In this document: in pieces, positions 9,818 through 18,443 of the stretch
How the letters are laid out: the number at the start of each line of letters is the position of its first letter
How positions within the stretch are numbered: the first letter of the stretch is position 1
NCBI RefSeq assembly: GCF_001278705.1
Contig: NZ_CP012600.1
Coordinates: forward strand, 620,190 to 684,189
Direction: 5' to 3'
Source: Bacillus gobiensis
Lineage (GTDB): Bacteria > Bacillota > Bacilli > Bacillales > Bacillaceae
Length of the DNA stretch: 64,000 nt
Notes under the pieces: model-generated
Database searches by the model: none
What the model saw: only the letters and a program-made list of their open reading frames with translations
What the model was told of the DNA's origin: nothing
Translations under genes and position numbers: made by a program

Positions 9818-9973
9818 TACTTCTTGGAAATGTTCCGGATGTTCATGCAGGTATTTGCTTAACAGGTTGTCCAGCTCTTGACTACACTGAATGGTTTCTT
9901 TCGAATTTAAACCAAATTTTCGGGCAGTTTGAATAAGATCCAGCCTTTTTTCTTCAATTGTATTTATTTTCAT
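9797..9973 (-). CDS. yisI: Spo0E-like aspartyl-phosphate phosphatase (YisI-like)
   Basis: 58-aa protein with the Spo0E-family signature SQELDNLL in the second of two predicted helices. Members dephosphorylate Spo0A-P and restrain entry into sporulation; B. subtilis YisI occupies the same place between gerP and yisK. ATG at 9973 gives the normal family length; an upstream in-frame extension to 10024 is rich in beta-branched residues and looks unconserved. The ribosome binding site is weak (GTTGG). The 3' end overlaps the DUF418 gene by 21 bp, so convergent transcription may interfere. Confidence 0.82.
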   Translation of the reverse strand: MKINTIEEKRLDLIQTARKFGLNSKETIQCSQELDNLLSKYLHEHPEHFQEVLNRPIR

Positions 9974-10288
9974 TAAGACGCCAACTTTCAATTTTAAATT
10001 AAATATATAGATAGTATAGCGCATTTTATTACTAAAGCATTAGTTTCGTCAAAAATACATAAAACACGACAATATTTTTAAAGAATTCCCTTTTGTTTTC
10101 ACCAATAATTTTGAAATTTTGATCTAATTCACTCAGAGAATACTGTTGAAAATGTTTTCTTGGTATAGTTGTTTGCTCTGTTTTGTGATTTTGTTTAACG
10201 AAAAAAAGGTTTTTGCTTATCCATAGAGAATAATAACAGGTAAGGGCATTGCAGCTTAGGGATTCTTAACGATTGAGAGGGAGAAGTA
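9974..10288. other. Intergenic region between yisI and yisK
   Basis: About 315 bp, AT-rich. It must contain the divergent promoters of the Spo0E-like gene and yisK. Apart from the candidate sigma-H promoter at 10207-10233, no hairpin, repeat or small ORF could be supported. Confidence 0.5.
10207..10233 (+). promoter_or_regulatory. Candidate sigma-H promoter of yisK
   Basis: AGGTTTT (10207-10213) and AGAAT (10227-10231), separated by 13 nt, resemble the sigma-H consensus AGGAWWT/RGAAT. yisK of B. subtilis is reported as sigma-H controlled, which supports the assignment. Confidence 0.4.
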
Positions 10289-11194
10289 ATGAAATTTCTA
10301 ACAGGAGAACTACACGGAAAAATATTTATTGGTCTAGTAGTGGAAGAGAATCTAGTAATGGATCTGAAAAAAGCGGAAAGGAAACTGTTTGAGCTGGAAA
10401 CTATTCCTTCGAGTTTAATTGATTGCATGAAAGAGGGCCAAAGATTTGTAAACCACGTTCAGCAGCTTACAGAGTGGGCAAAGAAACCAAACGATGAATC
10501 TGGTTCGTTTATTTACAGCCTTTCCGAGGTAAGACTGCTTGCTCCGATTCAAAGGCCTCTGAAAAATATTTTTTGTATTGGCAAGAACTATCGAGACCAC
10601 GCATTAGAATTGGGCAGCGAAGCAGACATCCCGGAACATGTAATGGTATTTACGAAAGCACCTACAACAGTAATAGGCGATGGAGATAACATACTTGCCC
10701 ATCAAGACGTAACATCGGAGCTTGACTATGAGGGCGAGCTTGCTGTCGTGATTGGCAAACAAGGCCGGAGTATTTCAAAAGCAGACGCGATGGATCATGT
10801 ATTTGGTTACACAATTATAAATGATGTGACTGCCAGGGATCTTCAAAGCCGGCATAAGCAGTTTTTTCTTGGAAAAAGCTTGGATGCTTCTTGTCCGATC
10901 GGGCCTTATATCGTTCATAAATCTCAAATTGCAGATCCGGAACATTTACATATTGAAACGAAAGTGAATGGAGAATTAAGACAGTCGGGAAATACGAAAG
11001 ATTTAATTTTTTCAATCCCTGAATTAATAGAAACGCTATCACGGGGGATGACACTAGAACCGGGTGATATTATTGCAACCGGTACTCCGGCAGGCGTCGG
11101 AAAAGGATTTAATCCGCCAAAATATTTAAAGTCTGGAGATCAAGTAGAAATTACAATCGAAGGAATTGGAACGCTTTCTAATCAAGTAAAATAA
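10289..11194 (+). CDS. yisK: YisK, fumarylacetoacetate hydrolase-family protein
   Basis: 301-aa FAH-superfamily enzyme. The C-terminal FAH domain starts at FCIGKNYRDHALELG; the metal-binding acidic pair is in LDYEGELAVVIG, and the conserved GYTIINDVTARDLQ and GDIIATGTPAGVG follow. B. subtilis YisK, of the same length, acts as an oxaloacetate decarboxylase and has been tied to cell-wall elongation through Mbl; both points are transferred from the family. The start has GAGAGGGAGAAG upstream. The gene is monocistronic, ended by a GC-rich hairpin. Confidence 0.93.
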   Translation: MKFLTGELHGKIFIGLVVEENLVMDLKKAERKLFELETIPSSLIDCMKEGQRFVNHVQQLTEWAKKPNDESGSFIYSLSEVRLLAPIQRPLKNIFCIGKNYRDHALELGSEADIPEHVMVFTKAPTTVIGDGDNILAHQDVTSELDYEGELAVVIGKQGRSISKADAMDHVFGYTIINDVTARDLQSRHKQFFLGKSLDASCPIGPYIVHKSQIADPEHLHIETKVNGELRQSGNTKDLIFSIPELIETLSRGMTLEPGDIIATGTPAGVGKGFNPPKYLKSGDQVEITIEGIGTLSNQVK

Positions 11195-11566
11195 CGGAAA
11201 AATAGTTGCTATTACAAATAAAACATAAAAATAAGGGCTGCGCTATGAATTGTAATGATAAAATAGCGCAGCCCATAAATACATTGTAAATGACCACGTT
11301 CTTGTATGTTCCATGGGCTTGTCGCAATTAAGCTTATGGAATTTTTTATGCGAAAAACTCAGGAACAACAGGTGGAAGCAAAATTGAACCAAAAAAAATT
11401 TGAATTGATTAAAAGAAAGGGACGACCTTAGAAAATACCGGAGCAATATTCTATTAAATACCTCTTTGACGGGTGGAATCCCGATTATATATTCATATTT
11501 TTAAATTTATATCTGAGCGCTTTCATGGTACGATTGAATTGATTGTGATTTGATGAAAGGGGCTAA
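11195..11566. other. Intergenic region between yisK and yisL
   Basis: 372 bp. It holds the GC-rich hairpin at 11235-11274 and a 41-codon open frame (11306-11431) whose end is rich in Lys, Gln and Glu and looks partly coding, but which has no Shine-Dalgarno sequence. The remainder presumably contains the yisL promoter. B. subtilis has no gene here that I can match. Confidence 0.4.
11235..11274. terminator. GC-rich hairpin downstream of yisK
   Basis: A perfect 12-bp stem (GGGCTGCGCTAT with ATAGCGCAGCCC) and a 16-nt loop. The downstream T tract on the plus strand is poor, so it may be a weak terminator or a 3' stabilising structure. Confidence 0.55.
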
Positions 11567-11932
11567 ATGAACTTGAGCACACACTTACATATTACGACAT
11601 GGGTCATCGGCTTGATTTTCGTGTTCGTCACCTATGCCATGTATTCATCTGGCAGCAAAAGCGGAGCGAAAATTGTCCATATGATTTTAAGGCTTATTTA
11701 TCTATTAATTATTGCCACTGGTGCAGACTTGCTGTTTCGCTTACAGCTTTGGAATGGCGAATACATCTCAAAAGCGATTCTTGGTATTATCTCAATTGGG
11801 TTCATGGAAATGCTGTTGATTCGCCGTAAGAAACAAAAATCAACAACTGGGATGTGGATTGCTTTTATTATCGCGATTGTAGTCACGATTGCTCTCGGCC
11901 TGCGCCTTCAGCTTGGGTTCAAATTGTTTTAA
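11567..11932 (+). CDS. yisL: YisL, UPF0344/DUF1516 membrane protein
   Basis: 121-aa small membrane protein of the UPF0344 family with four hydrophobic segments. THLHITTW at the N-terminus, GAKIVHMILRL, GADLLFRL and GFMEMLLIRRKK match B. subtilis YisL closely. Function unknown. The ATG is preceded by AAAGGGG. A terminator lies directly after the stop. Confidence 0.92.
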   Translation: MNLSTHLHITTWVIGLIFVFVTYAMYSSGSKSGAKIVHMILRLIYLLIIATGADLLFRLQLWNGEYISKAILGIISIGFMEMLLIRRKKQKSTTGMWIAFIIAIVVTIALGLRLQLGFKLF

Positions 11933-11937
11933 TCTGT

Positions 11938-11970
11938 AATGAAAGCTGTCTGTACTGGCAGCTTTCATTT
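11938..11970. terminator. Bidirectional terminator between yisL and yisN
   Basis: Stem AATGAAAGCTG with CAGCTTTCATT around a short loop, T run on the plus side. It overlaps the last codons of the convergent yisN. Confidence 0.8.
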
Positions 11971-12534
11971 TTGCTCTGCTTCCATGAGCAGGCTGCGTTC
12001 TCCTGATGAAAGGGTAAATTCAAATCGGTCACTTGTGAATTCGCCTCTTTTAAAATGATGCTGTAAGGAACAGTGGCTGATGTCATTTGCAAATTGAAAA
12101 AAACCAGCCCCGGAAAAGTCTGATTCCTTCTTTAAAGATGAATAAGAAAGAGGGTGAAAACTGTACACGCAATCAAAGAGTGAAAAGCCGAGCCGGTTTA
12201 GCTCCCGTAACAGCAATTCAAATTGCCGGTCATTCAGCTGCTCCAACAGTTCCTCCAGCGGCTTAAAAAGGTTCAAAGGGTAGCTTATTTCTTCTCCGCC
12301 TTTAAGCTTAATGATTTTATCCTTCATTTGAAATTCATGCTTACTTCCACAAAGTGTGCCCTCCGCCCATGCTGCTCCGGTATTCATCCAAATAAGGCCA
12401 TTTATACTTTCAGGCAAGAAAAGATCTCCGGTTTCGTCTTCAATGAGACAATGGCCGTCTTCAATCATAATATAGCCGATTGCACAGCTTCCCGCTTCAA
12501 GAGATATTCTTTTTTTTCGCTCTTCTGTCAACAT
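11965..12534 (-). CDS. yisN: YisN-like DUF2777 protein
   Basis: 189-aa soluble protein similar in position and family (DUF2777) to B. subtilis YisN; function unknown. ATG at 12534 was chosen because AAGGAG lies 7 nt upstream; the frame is open further (to 12603) but without a site. The N-terminal half looks like a small beta-rich domain and the C-terminal half is helical. It is divergent from asnO and convergent with yisL. Confidence 0.85.
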   Translation of the reverse strand: MLTEERKKRISLEAGSCAIGYIMIEDGHCLIEDETGDLFLPESINGLIWMNTGAAWAEGTLCGSKHEFQMKDKIIKLKGGEEISYPLNLFKPLEELLEQLNDRQFELLLRELNRLGFSLFDCVYSFHPLSYSSLKKESDFSGAGFFQFANDISHCSLQHHFKRGEFTSDRFEFTLSSGERSLLMEAEQK

Positions 12535-12636
12535 GTTTTTTCTCCTTACATCTTCTTCTATTTTATTGTGTTTCCAAAACAAGCTCGTCCCATACAACTC
12601 CATTTGGACAATTCAACTATTCTTTGCGGTAGCATA

Positions 12637-12665
12637 AACTATTGAAAGTGCAAGGATCATACGGT
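12637..12665 (+). promoter_or_regulatory. Candidate sigma-E promoter of asnO
   Basis: AACTATT (12637-12643), a 14-nt spacer and CATACGGT (12658-12665) fit the sigma-E pattern KMATATT-N14-CATACAHT at 5/7 and 6/8 positions. asnO is a sporulation-stage gene in B. subtilis, consistent with sigma-E. The leader to the ATG would be about 30 nt. Confidence 0.55.
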
Positions 12666-12701
12666 ATTAAAGGATACAACCTAAGATTGGAGCTGAAGCT
12701 G

Positions 12702-14543
12702 ATGTGTGGAATCACTGGATGGGTTGATTTCAAAAAAGAAATTTCCCATGAAACCTCGATTATTGAGGATATGGCAGACACGTTGTTGTTACGAGGACCG
12801 GATGAATCAAATGTATGGGGAAGACCCCATGTTCTATTTGGCCATAAACGGTTGGCCGTAGTCGATTTAATCGGCGGACGGCAGCCGATGAGAAGCGTCC
12901 ATAAACAAGAGGAGTATACAATTATTTACAACGGAGAACTATACAACACCGAAGATCTACGCAAGGAATTGATTCAGCGGGGCCATGAGTTTAAAAGAAC
13001 ATCGGATACAGAGGTTCTGCTCCATGCGTATATTGAATGGAAGGAAGAATGCTTGCAGCACTTGAACGGAATTTTTTCATTTGCGATATGGGATGAGAGC
13101 AGGGAAAGTTTATTTGCTGCAAGAGACCGTCTCGGAGTCAAACCGTTTTTTTATACAGAGTCAGGATCGTCTTTTTTATTTGGATCAGAAATAAAAGCTA
13201 TATTGGCGCATCCGGATGTAAAAGCTAAGGTAGATCGGGAAGGGCTTTCTGAAATCTTTGCCCTTGGACCGTCCAGAACGCCGGGATCGGCCGTATTTAA
13301 AGGCTTAAAAGAGCTAAGATCCGCCCATGCAATGACGTTTTCCCGAAATGGATTGAAGGTTTGGAGATACTGGAATGTCAAAAGCGAAAAGCATCAGGAC
13401 ACTCTTGAAGAAACTGTTTCAACCGTTAGAGATCTGTTTAAAGATGCGGTGAAGAGACAGCTTGTTTCAGATGTGCCTGTTTGTACGTTCCTATCCGGAG
13501 GACTTGATTCAAGCGCGATTTCAGCGATTGCTGCAACGGAATTTGAGAAGGAAGGAAAAGGGCCGCTGCATACCTTCTCCATCGATTATGAAGGCAATGA
13601 TCAATACTTTAAAGCCTCCGCTTTTCAGCCGAATGCGGATGGCTATTGGATTGAGAAAATGACGAGTACGTTTGGGACTCAGCACCACAGCTGTATCATT
13701 TCTCAGGATGAGCTCGTTCATCATTTGAAAGAATCGGTCATTGTAAGGGACTTGCCGGGTATGGCGGATGTTGATTCATCCTTGCTTTGGTTTTGCCGTG
13801 AAATAAAAAAAGACTTTGTCGTTAGTTTATCTGGAGAATGTGCTGATGAAATTTTCGGCGGGTATCCTTGGTTTCATAAGCCTGGAGAAGAGGAAGGGTT
13901 TCCATGGATGCGATCGACAAGTGAACGTGTAGGACTTCTCCAGGACAAATGGCAAAGCAAGTTAAATCTGCCGGAGTACGTGAGAAGAAGATACGAAGAT
14001 ACATTGAATGAAACGCCGCTTCTTGAAGGCGAGACGGAAATCGAGAAAAGCAGAAGGCAGTTATTTTACTTAAACATGCTTTGGTTTATGAATACTCTTT
14101 TGGAAAGAAAAGACAGAATGAGCATGGGAGCAAGCCTTGAAGTGCGAGTGCCGTTTGCAGATCATCGCCTTGTAGAGTATGTCTGGAATATTCCATGGGA
14201 AATAAAAATGCATGGAAACAGAGAAAAAGGGATTTTGCGAAAAGCACTGGAAGGTATCTTGCCGGAAGAAGTCTTGTATCGGAAAAAAAGCCCATATCCG
14301 AAAACGCACCATCCATATTATACAGAAGCTGTTTCGAAGTGGCTTTCTTCTTTACTGAAAAATAAAGACTCCGTCCTCCACAGTTTATTGGATATAAAAA
14401 AGGTGAATGAATTGCTGGATACAAAAGGCTCTTCTTTTAAAGTCCCTTGGTTCGGCCAGTTAATGATGGGACCTCAGCTTTTGGCTCACCTTGCTCAAAT
14501 TCACACGTGGTTTGAAGAGTACAGAATTGATATCGAAGAGTAG
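12702..14543 (+). CDS. asnO: AsnO, glutamine-hydrolysing asparagine synthetase
   Basis: Makes asparagine from aspartate, ATP and glutamine. The start is fixed at 12702 because class II glutaminases expose Cys2 (MCGITGW); the open frame before it is not coding. The glutaminase domain (to about residue 200) is followed by the synthetase domain with the PP-loop FLSGGLDSS. 613 aa matches B. subtilis AsnO, the sporulation-specific paralogue. crtN-like and crtM-like genes follow on the same strand, separated only by a hairpin lacking a U tract, so co-transcription is plausible. Confidence 0.95.
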   Translation: MCGITGWVDFKKEISHETSIIEDMADTLLLRGPDESNVWGRPHVLFGHKRLAVVDLIGGRQPMRSVHKQEEYTIIYNGELYNTEDLRKELIQRGHEFKRTSDTEVLLHAYIEWKEECLQHLNGIFSFAIWDESRESLFAARDRLGVKPFFYTESGSSFLFGSEIKAILAHPDVKAKVDREGLSEIFALGPSRTPGSAVFKGLKELRSAHAMTFSRNGLKVWRYWNVKSEKHQDTLEETVSTVRDLFKDAVKRQLVSDVPVCTFLSGGLDSSAISAIAATEFEKEGKGPLHTFSIDYEGNDQYFKASAFQPNADGYWIEKMTSTFGTQHHSCIISQDELVHHLKESVIVRDLPGMADVDSSLLWFCREIKKDFVVSLSGECADEIFGGYPWFHKPGEEEGFPWMRSTSERVGLLQDKWQSKLNLPEYVRRRYEDTLNETPLLEGETEIEKSRRQLFYLNMLWFMNTLLERKDRMSMGASLEVRVPFADHRLVEYVWNIPWEIKMHGNREKGILRKALEGILPEEVLYRKKSPYPKTHHPYYTEAVSKWLSSLLKNKDSVLHSLLDIKKVNELLDTKGSSFKVPWFGQLMMGPQLLAHLAQIHTWFEEYRIDIEE

Positions 14544-14582
14544 GGGCAATGAGCCAGGTTTTTTGCAGCCTGGCTATTCCCT
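14544..14582 (+). other. Hairpin between asnO and the crtN-like gene
   Basis: AGCCAGG and CCTGGCT form a 7-bp core, extended by ATT and GGG/CCC pairing. What follows is CTTAAAG rather than a T run, so it is unlikely to stop transcription fully; it may be an attenuator or processing site. Confidence 0.5.
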
Positions 14583-14602
14583 TAAAGTGAAAGGAGGACA
14601 AT

Positions 14603-16084
14603 ATGGCGAAAAAAATACTGATTATCGGAGCTGGCCCAGGCGGACTCGCCGCAGCTATGATGCTCGCGAGTAGAGGATTTCATGTCGAAGTATTTGAAAA
14701 GAAAAAGACGATTGGCGGCAGCAATTCACGTCTGAAACTCGGCGATTTTATGTTTGACAAAGGACCGACCTTTCTCAATATGGCTTATATTGCCGAAGAC
14801 GTGTTTGCCTACGCGGGGAAAAATCTTCATGACTATATAAGGATGATCGAGCTGACAGAGCTTTACGAGCTTATTTTTGATGAGACAAGCTTAAAGGTGA
14901 CACAAGATATAGAAGAAATGAAAAGACGGATTGATCAAATAGCACCTGGAGACGGGGATGGGTACCTTCGTTTTATGAAAAAAACGAAAAGAAAAATGAA
15001 TGTACTTGTTCCGATTTTGCAGAGCAAAATGGACAAGTTTTATCATTATGCAAGCTGGAGGGTCGTGCGTGCTCTGCCTTGGCTGTCTCTTACGAAAAGC
15101 TTGTACAACGATGTCTCCTCTTATTTTAAGGATGAACGTATCAAGCAGGCATTTACCTTTCAATCAAACTACCTTGGAATGTCATCATGGGAATCACCGG
15201 GCTTATTTTCAATCCTTCCATACATAGAACATGAATACGGTGTTTTTCATCCGGAAGGTGGGATTAACCAACTAAGCAAAGCTATGGCAAAAGCAGCTGC
15301 TGAGCTCGGTGCGATCATTTATTTGGAAAAAGGAGTACGAAAGCTAGTGCTCGATGGCAAAATAGTAAAAGGAGTAGAGCTTTTTTCCGGAGAAAGGATT
15401 GAAGCGGATGAGGTAATAGTAAATAGTGATTTTGCCCATACGATGACAACGATGGTGGATGAAGGCGTCTTAAAAAAATATTCAAAGAGAAGGCTTGAAA
15501 ACAAATCGTATTCGTGTTCGGCGTATACGATGTACTTAGGATTGGATAAATGCTATCCCCTGTCTCACCACACAATTGTTTTTGCCAATGATTATAAGCG
15601 GAATTCGGAGCAATTGACGAAATCGTTTGAGCTTCCTGATGATCCTTCTATCTATATTCAAAACGCCAGTGTCACGGATTCTACACTCGCTCCAAAAGGG
15701 GGTTCTGCGCTTTACATTCACGTACCCGTTCCGAACAGCAAGAGCGGAATCGATTGGGATAAACACGAGGAGCGGTTCCGTGAGCTCGTGTTCGATACGA
15801 TTGAAAAACGGACAAGCTTTAATGATCTTCGTAAGCATGTGGTCATTGAAAAGACGATAACGCCGAAACAGTGGGAAGAAGACATGTCCATATATAAAGG
15901 GGCGATATACTCTCTTAGCCATATGCTTTCTCAGTTGATGGTGATGAGGCCTCACAATCAATTTGAAGAGCTGGAAAACTGCTGGCTTGTCGGAGGAGCA
16001 ACACACCCGGGAAGCGGATTGCCGACAATTCTGGAGTCGGCCAAAATCACTGCGAAAGCTATTGTGAAGAAAGAGAAACATTAG
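14603..16084 (+). CDS. CrtN-like phytoene/dehydrosqualene desaturase family oxidoreductase
   Basis: 493-aa FAD-dependent amine-oxidase-fold enzyme of the carotenoid desaturase family. Seen: N-terminal dinucleotide motif IIGAGPGGLAAAMML, the FEKKKTIGG that binds ribose, KGPTFLN near residue 54, and the C-terminal GATHPGSGLPTILESAKI that is diagnostic of CrtI/CrtN. It may desaturate a C30 precursor (dehydrosqualene) or oxidise its product (CrtNb/CrtP type); sequence alone does not separate these. A strong AAAGGAGG site precedes the ATG. It is followed after 72 bp by a synthase gene, the natural partner. B. subtilis has no counterpart here. Confidence 0.88.
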   Translation: MAKKILIIGAGPGGLAAAMMLASRGFHVEVFEKKKTIGGSNSRLKLGDFMFDKGPTFLNMAYIAEDVFAYAGKNLHDYIRMIELTELYELIFDETSLKVTQDIEEMKRRIDQIAPGDGDGYLRFMKKTKRKMNVLVPILQSKMDKFYHYASWRVVRALPWLSLTKSLYNDVSSYFKDERIKQAFTFQSNYLGMSSWESPGLFSILPYIEHEYGVFHPEGGINQLSKAMAKAAAELGAIIYLEKGVRKLVLDGKIVKGVELFSGERIEADEVIVNSDFAHTMTTMVDEGVLKKYSKRRLENKSYSCSAYTMYLGLDKCYPLSHHTIVFANDYKRNSEQLTKSFELPDDPSIYIQNASVTDSTLAPKGGSALYIHVPVPNSKSGIDWDKHEERFRELVFDTIEKRTSFNDLRKHVVIEKTITPKQWEEDMSIYKGAIYSLSHMLSQLMVMRPHNQFEELENCWLVGGATHPGSGLPTILESAKITAKAIVKKEKH

Positions 16085-16156
16085 ACATTTTTATTGTTTC
16101 CCGGACTTTCCATACGTGTTAGACTGAAAAAAATCTTGGAGGAAGTGATAATAGTG

Positions 16157-16990
16157 ATGACTGCAGAAGATGCCTACAAAAAATGCGAAAATGTGATCAA
16201 ACAACATTCAAATAGTTTTTATACTGCGTTCCGTAAGCTGCCTAAACAAAAAAGAAACGCAGTATGGGCAATTTATACGCTTTGCCGCACCATTGACAAT
16301 ATTGTGGATGAAGGAAAGTCTCCGAAAGAGGAGCTAATTGAATTTGAAAGAGAATGGAGCTTATTTTTGAAAGGGGAATTTGATTCAAATCACTACATGT
16401 GGGTTGCCCTTCATGAATCGTTTCAACAGTTTCAACTGGATGGAGAACCGATAAATGAGTTGCTTCAAGGCCAAAAAATGGATTTAGAAAAAAGCAGGTA
16501 TGAATCGTTAGAAGAAGTTCTTTATTATTCTTACCTCGTAGCTGGTACCGTTGGCGTCATGCTTTTGCCGATTCTTGCCCCCCGAAAGAAAAAGAGTCTG
16601 CACAATAGTGCTGTTTCATTAGGGCTTGCGATGCAGCTGACCAATATATTACGGGACATCGGCGAGGATTACGAAGTGCGAAACCGGGTTTATTTGCCAC
16701 AGGAAGCGATGGCTCAGTTTGGTTATTCAGACGAGCTTATCGGAAAAAGAGATGTGAATCAGGAGTTTATTTCGGTGTGGGAATATCTCGCATTTGAAGC
16801 GGAAGCGTATTACGAAGAAGCTTTTGATTCAATCAATGAATACCCCTTGTATTCGAGGAATTCGGTGAAAGCGGCAGCGTACTTTTATAAAGCGATATTA
16901 AATAAAATAAGAATGAACAATTATCAGGTTTTTAATGATCGTCATTCGATTACCTCAGAAGAGAAACAATCGATTCTAGCGGAAATATGA
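16157..16990 (+). CDS. CrtM/YisP-like squalene/phytoene synthase family protein
   Basis: 277-aa isoprenoid head-to-head synthase fold. Both aspartate-rich motifs are present: DNIVD (47-51) and DIGED (167-171), plus YSYLVAGTVGVML, so it looks catalytically complete. B. subtilis YisP at the equivalent locus works as a farnesyl-diphosphate phosphatase; here the neighbouring CrtN-like desaturase suggests true condensation to dehydrosqualene. The start is ambiguous (GTG 16154 or ATG 16157, with GGAGG a little far upstream); the longer frame to 16094 is rejected because its N-terminus is unconserved. Confidence 0.88.
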   Translation: MTAEDAYKKCENVIKQHSNSFYTAFRKLPKQKRNAVWAIYTLCRTIDNIVDEGKSPKEELIEFEREWSLFLKGEFDSNHYMWVALHESFQQFQLDGEPINELLQGQKMDLEKSRYESLEEVLYYSYLVAGTVGVMLLPILAPRKKKSLHNSAVSLGLAMQLTNILRDIGEDYEVRNRVYLPQEAMAQFGYSDELIGKRDVNQEFISVWEYLAFEAEAYYEEAFDSINEYPLYSRNSVKAAAYFYKAILNKIRMNNYQVFNDRHSITSEEKQSILAEI

Positions 16991-17001
16991 TAAAGTAAAA
17001 A

Positions 17002-17022
17002 TCCCCTTCTTCCTGAAGGGGA
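17002..17022. terminator. Terminator between crtM-like and racemase-family genes
   Basis: TCCCCTTC and GAAGGGGA form an 8-bp stem around TTCCT. The T tract lies on the minus strand, so it is best suited to end the convergent minus-strand gene, with some effect on the plus strand. Confidence 0.75.
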
Positions 17023-17040
17023 CCATATTAAATCCAAGCT

Positions 17041-17718
17041 TTACGACTGAACATTCATCTTTAATTCTAATTGATTAACAATGGATAATACGAGTGAGTT
17101 TAAGGGATTAATAATTGTCCTAGATGTTTCGTCCTCTACTTTCCCAGCAGCATTAACCATAGATAGCTGTGCAACGGAAATAACCTTCTTTTCATCTTTT
17201 AACATTTGTTTTAAAAAATTAGTTACTTCTTGATTGTACGTTTCTCTTTGACCATTCATAATCAAATCAAAGGTATTTTCAATAACAATAACTTCTAAAT
17301 CTAATGATTTTTTGAATGTATCAGCAAAAAGATGAAGACGATTTAAAGTACCCTCAACAGTTGCAGGATTTGTAAAAAGGATAGTTTGTGGCTGTTGTAT
17401 ATTGCAAATGTCATGAAAGAAAGGTTCATCAATCTTAATAATTGGAATGGAAAGTGAGAGCCGGCATTCTTCCAAAAAAGCAATATAATTTGTGCAAGTA
17501 ATAAGTATTGCATCGACTTTGGATTGCGCAATCCATTCAATTTGTTCAATTACCTTATTTTGAGCATCTGATGCCAGGAAGTTATGATCTGATGTCACAC
17601 GATAGATTAATGCCGGGTCTACAAAATGCAAGATTTCGATGTCAAATGAAGAAAGTGCATTTTCTATATATTCAATATTGGAATAATGGGCGTGAAGGCA
17701 GCCTAATCTTTTTTTCAA
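17041..17718 (-). CDS. Asp/Glu racemase-superfamily protein
   Basis: 225-aa protein of the aspartate/glutamate/hydantoin racemase fold. Seen: ITCTNY with the first catalytic-type Cys (C75), IPIIKIDEPF, and VAQLSM (182-187) where typical racemases carry the second Cys. Loss of that Cys suggests a non-racemase member of the family; substrate unknown. The start is TTG at 17718, preceded by AGAGGT. It is alone on the minus strand with no operon partner and has no counterpart in the B. subtilis order, suggesting local gain. Confidence 0.7.
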   Translation of the reverse strand: MKKRLGCLHAHYSNIEYIENALSSFDIEILHFVDPALIYRVTSDHNFLASDAQNKVIEQIEWIAQSKVDAILITCTNYIAFLEECRLSLSIPIIKIDEPFFHDICNIQQPQTILFTNPATVEGTLNRLHLFADTFKKSLDLEVIVIENTFDLIMNGQRETYNQEVTNFLKQMLKDEKKVISVAQLSMVNAAGKVEDETSRTIINPLNSLVLSIVNQLELKMNVQS

Positions 17719-17799
17719 TACCGTCTACCTCTATCTATTTTTCATCATTCTACCAGTATGCAAAGCGAATTGTCTAGGCTGCAGATCAGCAGCTGTTTC

Positions 17800-18408
17800 T
17801 TATGTAAAAAGGCTTACGGCCATGTACGCAGCGATTCCCCAGATAAGACACGCCGATCCTTTATTTAAAATGAGCATCCATCTCCCGGACGGATTCTTTT
17901 TTTGCAATACAAAGCCGCAGAAAGCCAGTGAGAAAAACCATATCCAGGATACGAGAATACACGTGAAGGCAAAAAGCAGCTTTTCCATTCCTGAATATTG
18001 AAGAGAGCTTGTGCCGATCACACCGATCGTATCCAAAATGGCATGCGGGTTAAGAAGAGATACGGACGCAGCAAAACTCACTTGTTTTTTCAAAGAGAAG
18101 CTTTCGGAACCGTCATCTGCTTGAGTAATCTCACTGTTCCAAGTCGTCCATCCCATATAAAACAAGAATAGAACGCCTGCGCCGATTAAAATGTTTTCAA
18201 CGACGGGATTTCCAAAAACCAGAACAGAAATGCCCATTATAGCTAATACGATTAAAACGGTATCACAAATCGAAGCCGTGAGAATTGCAGGAAATGCTCT
18301 TGCCAAGCTTTTATGGTAAGCCCCCTGCTGAAAAATAAAAACGTTTTGAGCTCCTAATGGCAGAATCAAGCCAAAAGCTAAAATAAATCCATGAAGCATT
18401 CCATTCAA
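17800..18408 (-). CDS. yisU: LysE/RhtB-family amino-acid exporter (YisU-like)
   Basis: 202-aa membrane protein with about six hydrophobic segments. N-terminal FGLILPLGAQNVFIFQQGA and SLLNPHAILDTIG are the LysE-family signatures; members export basic or other amino acids. The start is TTG at 18408, 7 nt after GAGGTG; the ATG three codons later would have a 16-nt spacer. It is divergent from the MocR-type regulator YisV, which probably controls it through sites in the shared 120-bp region. Confidence 0.88.
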   Translation of the reverse strand: MNGMLHGFILAFGLILPLGAQNVFIFQQGAYHKSLARAFPAILTASICDTVLIVLAIMGISVLVFGNPVVENILIGAGVLFLFYMGWTTWNSEITQADDGSESFSLKKQVSFAASVSLLNPHAILDTIGVIGTSSLQYSGMEKLLFAFTCILVSWIWFFSLAFCGFVLQKKNPSGRWMLILNKGSACLIWGIAAYMAVSLFT

Positions 18409-18443
18409 TGTAATACACCTCTTTCTCCACCAGTATAAGTGCA

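Noticed and set aside
11243..11446. 67-aa minus-strand frame between yisK and yisL
   Set aside because: Begins in poor context and ends inside the GC-rich hairpin; Phe/Leu/Ser-rich shadow type.
15536..16081. 181-aa minus-strand open frame
   Set aside because: Antisense shadow of the crtN-like gene.
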